Shown here piece by piece: positions 28,359 through 37,988 of a stretch of DNA of 64,000 nt. The first letter of the stretch is position 1; every line of letters begins with the position of its first letter. The position numbers and the translations under genes are program-made. The notes under the pieces are model-generated. The model saw only the letters and a list, made by a program, of their open reading frames with translations. It was not told the DNA's origin and ran no database searches. This stretch comes from an uncultured Verrucomicrobiae bacterium (GTDB lineage: Bacteria; Verrucomicrobiota; Verrucomicrobiia; Limisphaerales; AAA164-E04), in NCBI GenBank assembly GCA_943788245.1, contig CALSPN010000048.1, positions 17,686 through 81,685 of the forward strand, given 5' to 3'.

Positions 28359-31300
28359 ATGATTAAGATTTTATTTCACCAAGCTTCAAGACTAATGACT
28401 ACAAACAGTTTAAAATTTTTAGTCACCTTGATGCTTGCAATGGCAGGCCTTCAGATATCACGTGCCCAGACGATTATCATTTCAGAATTCATGGCGTCCA
28501 ATGGTGAAACGACCATTGACGACGAAGACAATCGCTCTGATTGGATCGAACTGCATAACCCGGGATTCAGTGCGATCAACCTGGAAGGATGGGCATTGAC
28601 GGACGATCCGACTCACACGGACATCTGGACTTTTCCATCCATCACACTCTTTCCCAACAGCTATCTGGTCGTTTTTGCCTCTAACAAAGATCGGAAAAAC
28701 CCGGGAGCCCCGTTGCACACAAGCTTCAATCTGAACAGGGAGGGAGAATACCTGGCGCTCCTGGATCCGGACGGAAACCCCTCGACCGAATTTGCCCCGG
28801 CATATCCTGAGCAGACCACAGATGTTTCCTATGGCAGAGGTGTGGTGAAAGCGGATGAAACCGTAATCATTCCAAACAGAGCACCCGCTAAGGCACTGAT
28901 CCCCGCCAATGGCACACTTGGCAGAAGCTGGACACAACCTGATTTTGATGATGGTGATTGGAAATCTGGGCGAACAGGAATAGGATACGATTACCAGGGG
29001 TTGATCAATTTAGACGTACGTAACATGCGGGGGGAAAACGAAACCGTGTATGCACGTATCCCATTTGCGTTCGAAGAAAATACAAATTTGGATACGTTGA
29101 TTTTACGTATACGTTACGATGACGGGTTTATTGCTTATTTAAACGGCACAGTGATTGCCAGAGACAACGCTCCCAGCAATCCAGATTGGCAGTCGGCTGC
29201 TACTCTCAACCGACCCGACAACATCGCCGTCAATGCCGTCGATGTGAACATTTCATCCGCCATTGATTTGTTGGAGACCGGTGGAAATGTGTTGGCTATT
29301 CAGGGTTTGAATCAGGGCATCAATAGCTCGGATATCCTGATCCTGCCCGAGCTGATCGCTCAGCTTCAATCAGACGCGCCCGAAACATTTGGTTTCATGC
29401 TGGCTCCCTCACCAGGCCTCCCCAACAACGACTCCATTCAAGGAATCACTTCATCTGTTGAGTTTTCGGTCGCCAGTCAGGTGTTCGACGAGTCCTTCTC
29501 TCTGGAACTGAGCCTCCCTCAGGACGCATTACCCGGAACTGAAATCCGTTACACGGAAGATGGAACGCGGCCGAATTCCTCATCCAACCTTTACACAACC
29601 CCATTGCAGGTTTCTGAAACCGTTCAGATCAGGGCTATCTCGGTTTTACCCGGTAAAGGCCAAAGCACTGTGACCAGCGAAAGTTATACTGGACTCAATG
29701 CTCAAACACGGAATTTCAATTCCAACCTCCCCGTGGTGGTTCTGGAAAACTACCAGAGTGGACGCCCTCCACAAAATTCAAAACAGGCTTCTTTCATGAT
29801 GCTTTACGAGCCCAATGACGGCCGTACCCGATTTAATCAAGCACCCACCATCAGCACACGCTCAGGCATCAAAGTGCGCGGTTCCAGCACATCAGGGCGA
29901 TCTAAACCTTCAATGAGCATGGAAGCATGGGACGAGTTTGATCAGAACAAAAACATTGCGCCGCTGGGAATGCCGAGTGAATCAGATTGGGTATTATGGG
30001 GTCCATATAACTTCGATCTCAGCTTGATGCACAACCCGTTTATCTACGAGCTGAGCAACCAGATCGGCCGATATGCGACTCGCACACGTTTTGTGGAGGT
30101 CTTTTTGAACACAGACGGAGGGCCACTGGATTCCAATGATTATTATGGAGTCTATGCGTTGATGGAAAAAATCAGTCGTGATCAGGATCGTGTGGATGTG
30201 GCAAGGATTTTCCCTGAACACAATCAGGAGCCCGGCGTCACAGGTGGTTATATTTTCAAAATAGATCGAGCCGATCCCGGTGACTCAGGGTTCGGTGGAG
30301 CAGGTCAAAACATCCGCTACGTTTACCCCAAGGAAGTAGAAATCGAACGCCCTGAGCGTAATGATCAGGAGAGCTATATTCGTAGTTTCTTTCAGGAAAT
30401 GAATCGTAGGCTCAGAGGCTCTTCGTTGACTGACGGAGAGGAAGGTTATGCCGGACTGATAGACGTTGATGCTGCGATTGATCATCATCTTTTGAACGTG
30501 CTCGCTTTTAATGTCGATGCACTGCGGCTGAGCGGTTATTTCCACAAACCACGAGGCGGCAAACTTACTTTTGGTCCCATCTGGGATTTTGACCGCGCAT
30601 TGGGTTCCACCGATGGTCGGGACCGCAACCCACGCACGTGGCGAAGTGCCAATGGAGATCGCGGCACCGATTTTTTCAACTACCCCTGGTGGAGAGACAT
30701 GTTCAGGGATTTGGATTTCTTTCAACGCTATATCGATCGCTACCAGACGTTCCGACGCTCTGAATTCAGCAATCGAAATATCAACGCCATCATTGATTCC
30801 ATGGCCGATGAACTTCGCGAGGCTCAAAAACGCAATTTGTCACGATGGAACCAACGTCCCCGAGGTTCCAATGGTGGCACCTATCAGGGTGAAATAGATT
30901 ATATGAAAGATTGGCTTGAGGATCGAATGGAGTTCATGGACGGTGAATTCGTTGACGCTCCCCTGCTCGGTGTTTCTTCACTGGGTGAAAGCAAAGTTGT
31001 CTCCCTGAGCTCCCGAGATGGCGGCGTGATTTATTACACAACCGATGGCACCGATCCACGACTGCCAGGCGGAAACCCCTCAGGGAAAGCTTCCATCTAC
31101 AAGAGTACGATCGAATTCAGCACTTCAACAACCATCACCGCACGCGTTTTCAATGAGAATCACCGGAGTCGTACTGGATCCAATAATCCTCCTTTATCAA
31201 GCAAATGGTCTGGCCCATCCACTCGACTGATTTCGTTGAGCGTTCCCCCAAGAGCGGGGGAATTGATCGTCAGCGAGATTCACTACAATCCACAGTCTGC

Positions 31301-32006
31301 GAACAACGAGGAATTACTCCTGAGCCCCTCGTTTCGCAATGAGGATTTTGAGTTCATCGAATTGAAAAACGTCGGCAATGCGACACTTGAATTGGCAGGC
31401 ACCGAGTTCTCCAACGGCATCCAATTCCGATTCCCCATCACTGAATCATGGGCCCTTCCAGCAGGTAGGTATATCACCGTTGCGAAAAATCTGGATGCTT
31501 TCAACACGCGATACCCGGCATATGACGGATATCTGGCCGGACCCTTCAATGGTAATCTTTCCAATGGAGGAGAGACATTGTCCATTCAGAACAGCGCAGG
31601 GAGCACCTTGACGGAGTTCCGCTACGAAGACAATTGGTATCCAACCACGGATGGAGATGGATTTTCACTCGTGGTGGCCAACGAGGATGGATCAGGAGCC
31701 GATTACGCCACTCAGGAAGCCTGGCGACAAGGCTCGGTGCTACATGGCACACCAGGAACCAAAGATGCGGGTCAGATTTCAGTGAGTTTGGAATCGATAC
31801 AGATAGTGGATGGCTCCGTTTCGATTGCATTCCAATCCGAAGCCGGCATCACCTACATCATGGAATACACCACCGCACTCGCAGGGGCGGACTGGCAAAC
31901 TTTGAGACTCATTCCAGCCTCTGCTGAGAGCGCACTCATCTCAGTCACTGATCAGAACCCACAGGATCAAACTAGATTCTATCGCTTGAATGTTGTGACC
32001 GAATAG
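28359..32006 (+). CDS. Secreted CotH-kinase / lamin-tail-domain / chitobiase-C-like protein
   Basis: 1215 residues with an N-terminal signal peptide (LMLAMAGLQISRAQ). In order: a lamin-tail domain (about 40-140; ISEFMASNGETT, SDWIELHNPG), a beta-sandwich (about 175-330), a chitobiase/beta-hexosaminidase-C-like unit (EIRYTEDGTRPNSSSNLY), a CotH kinase-like domain (about 470-800; IKVRGSSTSGRSKPSM, YYGVYALMEKISRD, FGPIWDFDRALGS), a second chitobiase-C-like unit (VIYYTTDGTDPRLPGG) and a second lamin-tail domain (about 965-1110; ELIVSEIHYNPQ, FEFIELKNVG). CotH proteins can phosphorylate secreted proteins; activity here is not shown. The start could also be ATG 28395. It is divergent from the ThuA/heme gene, 108 bases away, so they may share a control region. 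Confidence 0.92.
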   Translation: MIKILFHQASRLMTTNSLKFLVTLMLAMAGLQISRAQTIIISEFMASNGETTIDDEDNRSDWIELHNPGFSAINLEGWALTDDPTHTDIWTFPSITLFPNSYLVVFASNKDRKNPGAPLHTSFNLNREGEYLALLDPDGNPSTEFAPAYPEQTTDVSYGRGVVKADETVIIPNRAPAKALIPANGTLGRSWTQPDFDDGDWKSGRTGIGYDYQGLINLDVRNMRGENETVYARIPFAFEENTNLDTLILRIRYDDGFIAYLNGTVIARDNAPSNPDWQSAATLNRPDNIAVNAVDVNISSAIDLLETGGNVLAIQGLNQGINSSDILILPELIAQLQSDAPETFGFMLAPSPGLPNNDSIQGITSSVEFSVASQVFDESFSLELSLPQDALPGTEIRYTEDGTRPNSSSNLYTTPLQVSETVQIRAISVLPGKGQSTVTSESYTGLNAQTRNFNSNLPVVVLENYQSGRPPQNSKQASFMMLYEPNDGRTRFNQAPTISTRSGIKVRGSSTSGRSKPSMSMEAWDEFDQNKNIAPLGMPSESDWVLWGPYNFDLSLMHNPFIYELSNQIGRYATRTRFVEVFLNTDGGPLDSNDYYGVYALMEKISRDQDRVDVARIFPEHNQEPGVTGGYIFKIDRADPGDSGFGGAGQNIRYVYPKEVEIERPERNDQESYIRSFFQEMNRRLRGSSLTDGEEGYAGLIDVDAAIDHHLLNVLAFNVDALRLSGYFHKPRGGKLTFGPIWDFDRALGSTDGRDRNPRTWRSANGDRGTDFFNYPWWRDMFRDLDFFQRYIDRYQTFRRSEFSNRNINAIIDSMADELREAQKRNLSRWNQRPRGSNGGTYQGEIDYMKDWLEDRMEFMDGEFVDAPLLGVSSLGESKVVSLSSRDGGVIYYTTDGTDPRLPGGNPSGKASIYKSTIEFSTSTTITARVFNENHRSRTGSNNPPLSSKWSGPSTRLISLSVPPRAGELIVSEIHYNPQSANNEELLLSPSFRNEDFEFIELKNVGNATLELAGTEFSNGIQFRFPITESWALPAGRYITVAKNLDAFNTRYPAYDGYLAGPFNGNLSNGGETLSIQNSAGSTLTEFRYEDNWYPTTDGDGFSLVVANEDGSGADYATQEAWRQGSVLHGTPGTKDAGQISVSLESIQIVDGSVSIAFQSEAGITYIMEYTTALAGADWQTLRLIPASAESALISVTDQNPQDQTRFYRLNVVTE

Positions 32007-32430
32007 AGGCTGAGAAAAGAAACTATGCAGATGCCCGCCGAGGATGATCGAAGAAAAACACTGTAAGGGCAATCTCCCGTCATCGGGCAGAATTGGTGCT
32101 TTGATTCCTTGGGCACGTCTTTGAAGAAAAAGGTTCAGTCCGAGGACCGTGTTGCTTGTTCACTGGCGGCAGAAGCTTTTGTGTTTCTGCGTATTATCTG
32201 TATGAGAAGATTCGTAGAATCCAGCTGGCACCGTTTTGCCGCAAGGATTGGGACAGCTTTTTACAAACTTGCCGGCGCATTTTTGCCAGACAAGAGCTGA
32301 TGACTACAAGTGATGTGCATGACAGATGCAGTTACTTGCTGTTTACTTATTGGCTGCAAACGGCAAATTGCCACATTTCCGAGACTGGAATCACAGAATC
32401 AAACCAAAGGTCCCTGACATAATCGGGAGG
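32007..32430. other. Intergenic stretch without a recognised gene
   Basis: Several short overlapping frames occur on the plus strand but none has family-like content. No RNA gene or terminator was recognised. Confidence 0.4.
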
Positions 32431-32637
32431 CTATTTCCTACCAGACTTGACATTCATGGACATGATGCTCGCTCCATGAGTGACCAAGCCGCTTCCGCCG
32501 ACAATGATGCGTTTGCAGGGCTGCCCTGTTTTGGGATCGTGAGTAAGCGCGTCATCGCTCATTTTCTGCTCTACCTCAAACCGCCTGGCCTTTTGGCCTT
32601 TCTTTTGCGGGATGGTTTCGTAAACATAAATCGCCAT
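32431..32637 (-). CDS. FmdB-like small protein (zinc-ribbon family relative)
   Basis: 68 residues. The start MAIYVYETI and the following RRFEVEQKMSDDALTHDP, GQPCKRIIVGG match the N-terminal half of the FmdB/CxxC-type small regulatory protein family, in the version common in PVC bacteria. Only one Cys remains in the visible sequence, so it cannot form the classical four-Cys zinc ribbon. Function unknown. It stands alone on the minus strand between a CotH-type gene and an aminopeptidase gene. Confidence 0.75.
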   Translation of the reverse strand: MAIYVYETIPQKKGQKARRFEVEQKMSDDALTHDPKTGQPCKRIIVGGSGLVTHGASIMSMNVKSGRK

Positions 32638-32721
32638 ATGAAATCAACTTCTTTAAATGTTAGTGTTCCTTTCTTCCTCATATGACCATCGCTTGTCAAG
32701 CGCAGAACCCAGAAGCATTAC

Positions 32722-33834
32722 ATGCAGCAATTGAGAAAGCATCTTAGAAACATTCTGAAAACCACGTTGCCATTTGATTGGAAGACGGCCTTGGTGGCTC
32801 TTTTGGCGATTCAAGGATCAGGATGCGGAACGATCGACTATTACCGTCAGGCGGCAGTCGGGCAATGGCAGATCGAACGCAGCAAACGATCCATCCGGGA
32901 CCTGAAACAGTCCAAGGAGATCGATGCCGCGCTCAAAGAAAAATTCGAACGTATTCAGGAAATACGTCGATATGCATTCTGGCATCTTGGACTCCCGGCC
33001 GAGGATGCCTACGACACCTATGTGGAACTTGACCGCGATTATGTTGTGTGGAATGTGACCGCCTGCCCTGAGTTCTCCATGGAACCTCACCGCTGGTGGT
33101 ACCCGTTTTTGGGCCGATTGAAATACAGAGGCTATTTCGACAAAAACGATGCCGATCAATATGCCCGAGCGTTCACCTCCCGTGGTTACGACGTCGCAGT
33201 CGAAGGTGTCGTCGCATACTCGACTCTGGGATGGTTCCGGGATCCTGTGTTCGACACATTCATGAGTTGGAGCGACAGGGCCATTGCAGAACTGCTGTTT
33301 CACGAATTGGCACATCAAAAAGTCTTTCTCTCAGGAAAAACAGAATGGAACGAAGCCTTTGCCGTGGTCACCGCCCGTGCCGCCGTCAGACAATGGCTCG
33401 ATTCCCAATCACATATCGAAGAATTAGAAACGTACGAATCCGAGATCGCATTGGAGGAAATATTCATTCGACTGGTTCTGGAAACAAAGCATGAACTGGA
33501 GAAACTTTATACCTCCTTCGAAAGGGATAATTCAGCGCGTTCAAAATCAGGAACATACAGATCTGAAGCAAGGAACAAGGCCCAGCTGAAAAAGTCCGTT
33601 TTCGAGTCGCTTCGTCATCGTTTTGATGTGGCAAAATTAACCCATCCTTCCCTGAACGTGTATGATGGCTGGATGTCAAGGCCTCTCAATAACGCCAGAT
33701 TGACCTCCATCGACACTTATTATCAATGGGTGCCCATGTTTGAGGCATTACAACAACAATATGACGGGGATTGGGAGGGGTTTTTCAATGCCGTTGAGCA
33801 ACTTGATAACGATCCACCTTCCGAAGACTCCTGA
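32722..33834 (+). CDS. Putative zinc aminopeptidase lipoprotein (PF10023-like)
   Basis: 370 residues. An N-terminal hydrophobic stretch ends in IQGSGCGTIDYY, a plausible but imperfect lipobox, so the protein is probably anchored in the periplasm. The family has conserved WPFLG-like and GYFD-like pieces, seen as WWYPFLGRLKYRGYFDKND, and the zinc site HELAHQK (HExxH) with a downstream Glu in WNEAFAVVTARAAVRQW. This matches the putative aminopeptidase family of Gram-negative bacteria; the peptide substrate is unknown. Start ATG 32722. prmC follows after 8 bases, so prmC and murA are probably in the same transcript. Confidence 0.87.
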   Translation: MQQLRKHLRNILKTTLPFDWKTALVALLAIQGSGCGTIDYYRQAAVGQWQIERSKRSIRDLKQSKEIDAALKEKFERIQEIRRYAFWHLGLPAEDAYDTYVELDRDYVVWNVTACPEFSMEPHRWWYPFLGRLKYRGYFDKNDADQYARAFTSRGYDVAVEGVVAYSTLGWFRDPVFDTFMSWSDRAIAELLFHELAHQKVFLSGKTEWNEAFAVVTARAAVRQWLDSQSHIEELETYESEIALEEIFIRLVLETKHELEKLYTSFERDNSARSKSGTYRSEARNKAQLKKSVFESLRHRFDVAKLTHPSLNVYDGWMSRPLNNARLTSIDTYYQWVPMFEALQQQYDGDWEGFFNAVEQLDNDPPSEDS

Positions 33835-33842
33835 GTAAAAGC

Positions 33843-34745
33843 ATGCCCGACCAACGAACCATCAGATCGCTCATCCATGAGGCTACTCAAACACTCTCCA
33901 AGAGTGGTGTGGACTCTGCCGAACTCAACGCCCGATTACTGCTCGCTCATGTGCTGGGTATTGAGGAATGGCAACTGGCCGTCTATCGTAAAAAAATTTC
34001 CGAGCAACAAGCAAACCAACTTGGTGGACTGATTCAAAAACGCAGTCAGCGAATCCCTCTTCAACATCTGGTGGGCAGCGTCGGGTTCTATGGATTGGAT
34101 GTTCAGGTTTCCCCAAGCGCATTGATTCCACGTCCGGAGACAGAGTTACTTGTGGAAACAGTGATCAAGACCATCCACTCGCAGCAGAAGCAAAACGAAC
34201 CTGTCAAGTTGCTGGATATGGCCACGGGAACAGGCTGTATCGCGCTGGCTTTGGCAAAGGAACTTCCCATGGCGCAAGTCTGGGGATTGGACATCTCCGA
34301 GGCTGCACTGAATCTGGCTCGCAACAATGCTTCCAACAGTGGCCTTGAAAAGCGCGTGACGTGGATTCATTCCGATATGTGGAGCGGGATCAAAGATCCC
34401 GGACAACAGTGGGATTACATCATTTCAAATCCTCCCTACATCCCGAGTCATGAAATCAGCGAACTGGAACCGGAGGTCCGTGATCACGATCCGAAACTGG
34501 CTCTGGACGGCGGCCAGGACGGCTTGGACATTTACCGCATACTGGCCCATCAAGCCGGCCGCTGGACCACTCAGCGTGGCTTTATCTTTCTTGAATGCGG
34601 CAAAGATCAGGCACAGGCCATACAAATGTTGTTTAAAAGCGCATCGTGGTTTGCGGATCAAGTGGTTCGAGATTACAATAATGTCCAACGAATTCTGGTT
34701 TTCCGGCGGGCTACCACCCCCGATCCCGGAGATCCGATACAATAA
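33843..34745 (+). CDS. prmC: Peptide chain release factor N5-glutamine methyltransferase PrmC
   Basis: Methylates the GGQ glutamine of release factors RF1 and RF2 in the cytoplasm. 300 residues, typical. The N-terminal helical domain (SGVDSAELNARLLLAHVLG, QRIPLQHLVGSVGFYG) is followed by a SAM-binding domain with LLDMATGTGCIALALAKELP and the substrate-binding NPPY in IISNPPYIPSHEI. Starts at ATG 33843, 8 bases after the aminopeptidase stop, and murA follows 22 bases later. Such prmC-murA clusters are seen in other bacteria. Confidence 0.96.
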   Translation: MPDQRTIRSLIHEATQTLSKSGVDSAELNARLLLAHVLGIEEWQLAVYRKKISEQQANQLGGLIQKRSQRIPLQHLVGSVGFYGLDVQVSPSALIPRPETELLVETVIKTIHSQQKQNEPVKLLDMATGTGCIALALAKELPMAQVWGLDISEAALNLARNNASNSGLEKRVTWIHSDMWSGIKDPGQQWDYIISNPPYIPSHEISELEPEVRDHDPKLALDGGQDGLDIYRILAHQAGRWTTQRGFIFLECGKDQAQAIQMLFKSASWFADQVVRDYNNVQRILVFRRATTPDPGDPIQ

Positions 34746-34767
34746 AGCCAACTTGCAACAGAACTAA

Positions 34768-36030
34768 ATGGACACCTTCATCATCAAAGGCGGCGTGCCT
34801 CTTAACGGAGAAGTCGCCATCAGTGGCGCAAAAAATGCCGTTTTACCCATCCTTGCCGCAACTTTATTAACTTCTGAACCATGTGTGATAAGGCGCGTCC
34901 CCAACCTCAGTGATGTGCATTTCATGGGCAGGATCCTTCGATCCCTTGGCGCTTCATTTTCCTATGAAAACGGTACGGTGGCTGTGCATGCAAACCGCAT
35001 CAAGGCAAGAGGCGACTATGATCTGATCCGTAAGATGCGTGGATCGATTTGTATATTGGGCCCTCTGCTTGCACGCAAGGGAAAAGCAAATGTCTCCATG
35101 CCTGGTGGATGCATCATAGGCACTCGCCCTATTGACTTGCATTTAAAGGGACTCAAAGCCTTGTCTGCTGAGGTGAAGGTAAGAGAGGGATACGTTCAGG
35201 TTGAAGCCAAGCAGTTAAAAGGAACGGAAGTCTTTCTTGGAGGAAGGGTGGGACCAACGGTGCTGGGGACCGCGAACATCATGATGGCGGCAACCCTCGC
35301 TGAGGGGGTCACCATCATCGAAAGTGCTGCATGTGAACCTGAGATAGTGGACCTGGCCCACTTCCTGATCGCGATGGGGGCCAAAATCCAGGGTGCTGGC
35401 ACGCCTCGCATGACCATCACAGGCGTAAGCAAACTACATGGTGCAGAACACGATGTCATTCCTGATCGCATTGAAGCGGCCACTTACGCCATCGCAGCGG
35501 CAGCCACCAATGGTGAAGTGACATTGAAAGACATGCGCTGCGATCATCTGGCGGCAGTTCTGGATAAATTAAAGGAGGCAGGAGTGCAATTTGAAGCCAA
35601 AGGAACCTCCCTGAAAATTTTGTCCGGTGGTAATATTCAGCCGGTCGACGTCAGCACTCAACCCTACACTGGATTTCCAACAGACGCACAGGCTCAACTC
35701 ATGGCATTGATGCTAAAGGCACCGGGATTGAGTATCATCACCGAACGTATCTTCGAATCGCGGTTTATGCACGCCAACGAATTGGCCCGTTTGGGCGCGG
35801 ATATTGCTATCGAAGGACCCAGTGCCATCGTACGTGGCGGAATGCCGCTCAGCGGCGCAAAGGTCATGGCCAGTGATTTGAGAGCATCCGCCGCTCTCGT
35901 GATTGCCGGGCTGATGTGCGAAGGTCGCACTCAGGTGAATCGAATCTACCATCTGGACCGTGGCTATGAAGTTATGGATAAAAAATTGCGTTCTCTCGGT
36001 GCACGCGTTAAGAGAGGTAAAGAATCATGA
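34768..36030 (+). CDS. murA: UDP-N-acetylglucosamine 1-carboxyvinyltransferase MurA
   Basis: Transfers enolpyruvate from PEP to UDP-GlcNAc, the first committed step of peptidoglycan synthesis. 420 residues. The EPSP-synthase-like fold shows LNGEVAISGAKNAVLPILAA at the N-terminus. The active-site loop is VSMPGGCIIGTRPIDLH; by count the Cys is residue 115, the position of the fosfomycin-target cysteine, so the enzyme is predicted fosfomycin-sensitive at this position. GFPTDAQAQLMALM and the C-terminal RGYEVMDKKLRSLGA-like ending are also typical. A 4-base ATGA overlap couples it to the next gene. Confidence 0.97.
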   Translation: MDTFIIKGGVPLNGEVAISGAKNAVLPILAATLLTSEPCVIRRVPNLSDVHFMGRILRSLGASFSYENGTVAVHANRIKARGDYDLIRKMRGSICILGPLLARKGKANVSMPGGCIIGTRPIDLHLKGLKALSAEVKVREGYVQVEAKQLKGTEVFLGGRVGPTVLGTANIMMAATLAEGVTIIESAACEPEIVDLAHFLIAMGAKIQGAGTPRMTITGVSKLHGAEHDVIPDRIEAATYAIAAAATNGEVTLKDMRCDHLAAVLDKLKEAGVQFEAKGTSLKILSGGNIQPVDVSTQPYTGFPTDAQAQLMALMLKAPGLSIITERIFESRFMHANELARLGADIAIEGPSAIVRGGMPLSGAKVMASDLRASAALVIAGLMCEGRTQVNRIYHLDRGYEVMDKKLRSLGARVKRGKES

Positions 36031-36464
36031 ATGCGAAAGTTGCAGCAGTCGGAATATTCGTCATCGTAGGATTCGCGGGCACCCGCGTGGCCATCTTCAT
36101 GCAGGAGGCAGACCAGCAAATCAACAAACAGGCCTATGAGGATGGATTCTATCAAATGCCGGACAACGTAGATGAAGAGCAAGAATATATCCCGGTAGAG
36201 CTCGAGGGTTTACCGCCCAGCCTGCAACCTTCCCTTGATGTCATTATGGGAAAGGACGCAGAGTCTTTCAAGGCCTGGCTGAAACAGTATCGACCTTATA
36301 TCAAGGAACCTAAATTGTCAGAAATCGAACTCGACTACGTCGTCAAAGTAGGCAGGGTAAATCCCCCTGAAGCTCAAAAAGTATTTTCAGAGATAGCAGA
36401 ACGCAATGGCCCTGACTCACCTTTGCGTGGGCGTATAGACATCTTGTCAAAAACATATCAATAA
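36027..36464 (+). CDS. Membrane-anchored hypothetical protein coupled to murA
   Basis: 145 residues, no family recognised. The N-terminus (KVAAVGIFVIVGFAG) is a single hydrophobic segment, signal anchor or signal peptide; the remainder is acidic and helical (EEQEYIPVELEGLPPSLQPS, SEIELDYVVKVGRVNPPEA). ATG 36027 overlaps the murA TGA by four bases (ATGA), so it is translated with murA and may act in the envelope. Function cannot be inferred beyond that. Confidence 0.75.
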   Translation: MNAKVAAVGIFVIVGFAGTRVAIFMQEADQQINKQAYEDGFYQMPDNVDEEQEYIPVELEGLPPSLQPSLDVIMGKDAESFKAWLKQYRPYIKEPKLSEIELDYVVKVGRVNPPEAQKVFSEIAERNGPDSPLRGRIDILSKTYQ

Positions 36465-36729
36465 GGCCAAATTTGGATGGAAAAATACCGTCTGTGAAGG
36501 TTCGGAGAAGCCACAATTACATCAAAATACCACATCGAAATCCCTCAAAAAGAGGATTGACCTGCATTTTTTCCCTGCTTAAATCCCCTCTGTCCTGACC
36601 GGGGACTAGGTTTCCAATGCAAAATCTCAAACGGTCTACCGGAAATAATGTCGGTAGTGTCCGGATTATGCCAAAGCAAGTATCGTCATCGACGATTCAA
36701 AAAACCTAAACGACCCGGCAGGCGTCATT

Positions 36730-36900
36730 ATGCAAGAAGTTTATTGCCCGGAATGTCGCACCAAGCGTGATATCAACAATAGCGAAGAGGAGGTCATGAA
36801 AAATGGCCGCCGAGTTCTGAAAGGACGCTGTGCCTCCTGTAACACCCCCATCATCAAAGTTCTGAACCAGAAACTCAATTGGCATGCCATGGCCAGGTGA
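36730..36900 (+). CDS. Small zinc-ribbon protein (DUF5679-like)
   Basis: A 56-residue frame beginning MQEVYCPECRTKRDI. It has two CxxC knuckles (CPEC and CASC), a central MKNGRRVLKGRC, and a C-terminal tail. The spacing and the KNGR...G.C..C pattern match the DUF5679 zinc-ribbon family, usually 45-60 residues. Function unknown; probably nucleic-acid or protein binding. A weak GGCAGG lies upstream of ATG 36730. Stop TGA 36898. Confidence 0.82.
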   Translation: MQEVYCPECRTKRDINNSEEEVMKNGRRVLKGRCASCNTPIIKVLNQKLNWHAMAR

Positions 36901-37480
36901 GTCAGCATGGTTGCAGATTGCCCTGATCAACCTGGAACCATCAAGCAGACTTTTTGCAGGCATGCTGCAAAAAACAAATCAGGCCAATGATCGCTTCCGG
37001 CAACGAAGATAACATGATACCCGATTTAGTAGGGTTGGATCTTTCGAAATCAGAATCACTTTCAAGAACAAAGAATCTCTGACATGAATGGATCCGAAGC
37101 TGGAGCCCGATACAATCCAACCTTATCTTTTTTGATTAATTGATAAGGAAGCTGGACTAAAAACCAAGCCGCTTGAAAAGCTATTCGATCCTTTTAAAAA
37201 GTATATGAAGGGAGAATGCTGGAGCTGATAATCAGGCAAAAATGTTGTCGTGTGCTGGATGTAAATTGAATCGGTATCACCAAATTCGGAAAAGTCTCGC
37301 AGTTGGAATCCATACTACCCAAAGAATTCAAGCGGCTGACAATACCAGAGACAAGAATGTAAGTATTCCCTCAAACATCCAATAACCAAAAGTTGCAAAT
37401 AAATGCGAGGACAGGATCAGGTGCGTTTAACATTGATCTGATGAACCTCGTGGCTTATTTTGGTGATAGTGCAGGCTTGG
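36901..37480. other. Intergenic stretch upstream of the metal-efflux genes
   Basis: No supported gene. An inverted repeat CCTTATC (37121-37127) / GATAAGG (37142-37148) with a 14-base loop is present. The region should hold the promoter and metal-responsive control of the efflux cassette; no known operator was recognised. Confidence 0.4.
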
Positions 37481-37837
37481 ATGACATGGACTCTGATATT
37501 GCTTCTCACCTTTCCCGGGTGTTTATGCAATTTTTTTTGTCATGGCGAAGATCACGAAGAGCCCGGATCACATCAGGACGGCCCCACTTTGTCTTATTCG
37601 TGTGACGCAGAGGGACATGAACATTGCTGCTCGCATTCAGAAGAACAATACGTAGAGTCAATCATTTCCAAAAGCCAGGTGGATTTACCCTTCCCTCTGG
37701 ATCCATTCAATTCCAAGAGCCTTCACAGTTCAGACAAATTTCGCTCGAAAAATAAATTTCAGCCTTTTTCCGCCTGCCACTCTTGCATCCGCGATGGCAG
37801 ACATACATTGAGGCTCTGCAACCGACTTATCATTTGA
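37481..37837 (+). CDS. His/Cys-rich small exported protein at head of metal-efflux cassette
   Basis: About 118 residues from ATG 37481 (the frame opens at a TTG, 37460). The N-terminus WTLILLLTFPGCLCNFFC is a signal peptide, possibly a lipoprotein type. Next comes a metal-ligand-rich stretch with CHGEDHEEPGSHQDG and CDAEGHEHCCSHSEEQ, and later CHSC. No named family is recognised, but small Cys/His-rich proteins at this operon position are known in front of heavy-metal RND pumps. It lies 151 bases before the TolC-like gene. A periplasmic metal-binding or sensing role is inferred. Confidence 0.62.
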   Translation: MTWTLILLLTFPGCLCNFFCHGEDHEEPGSHQDGPTLSYSCDAEGHEHCCSHSEEQYVESIISKSQVDLPFPLDPFNSKSLHSSDKFRSKNKFQPFSACHSCIRDGRHTLRLCNRLII

Positions 37838-37988
37838 ACTCCATACCGCCTGAGGAACCAATGAAGGTTCTTCAACCCAGCTGAACATGCAGACTCCTGA
37901 CTTGGATTTTGCTGGAGTAAAAGATGAACACAGTCTCCCATGTCGTATCACATCCTGCCTGAGTGTGCTGCGGACATAACCTTGATCA

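Noticed and set aside
32109..32422. Overlapping short plus-strand ORFs between the CotH-type and FmdB-like genes
   Set aside because: Several overlapping frames with no family-like content, typical of non-coding DNA.
37121..37148. CCTTATC/GATAAGG inverted repeat as a terminator
   Set aside because: No T run follows and no gene ends nearby on a suitable strand; could be an operator or chance.
37393..37605. A 70-residue ORF overlapping the His/Cys-rich gene in another frame
   Set aside because: The overlapping frame has the signal peptide and Cys/His pattern; this one does not.
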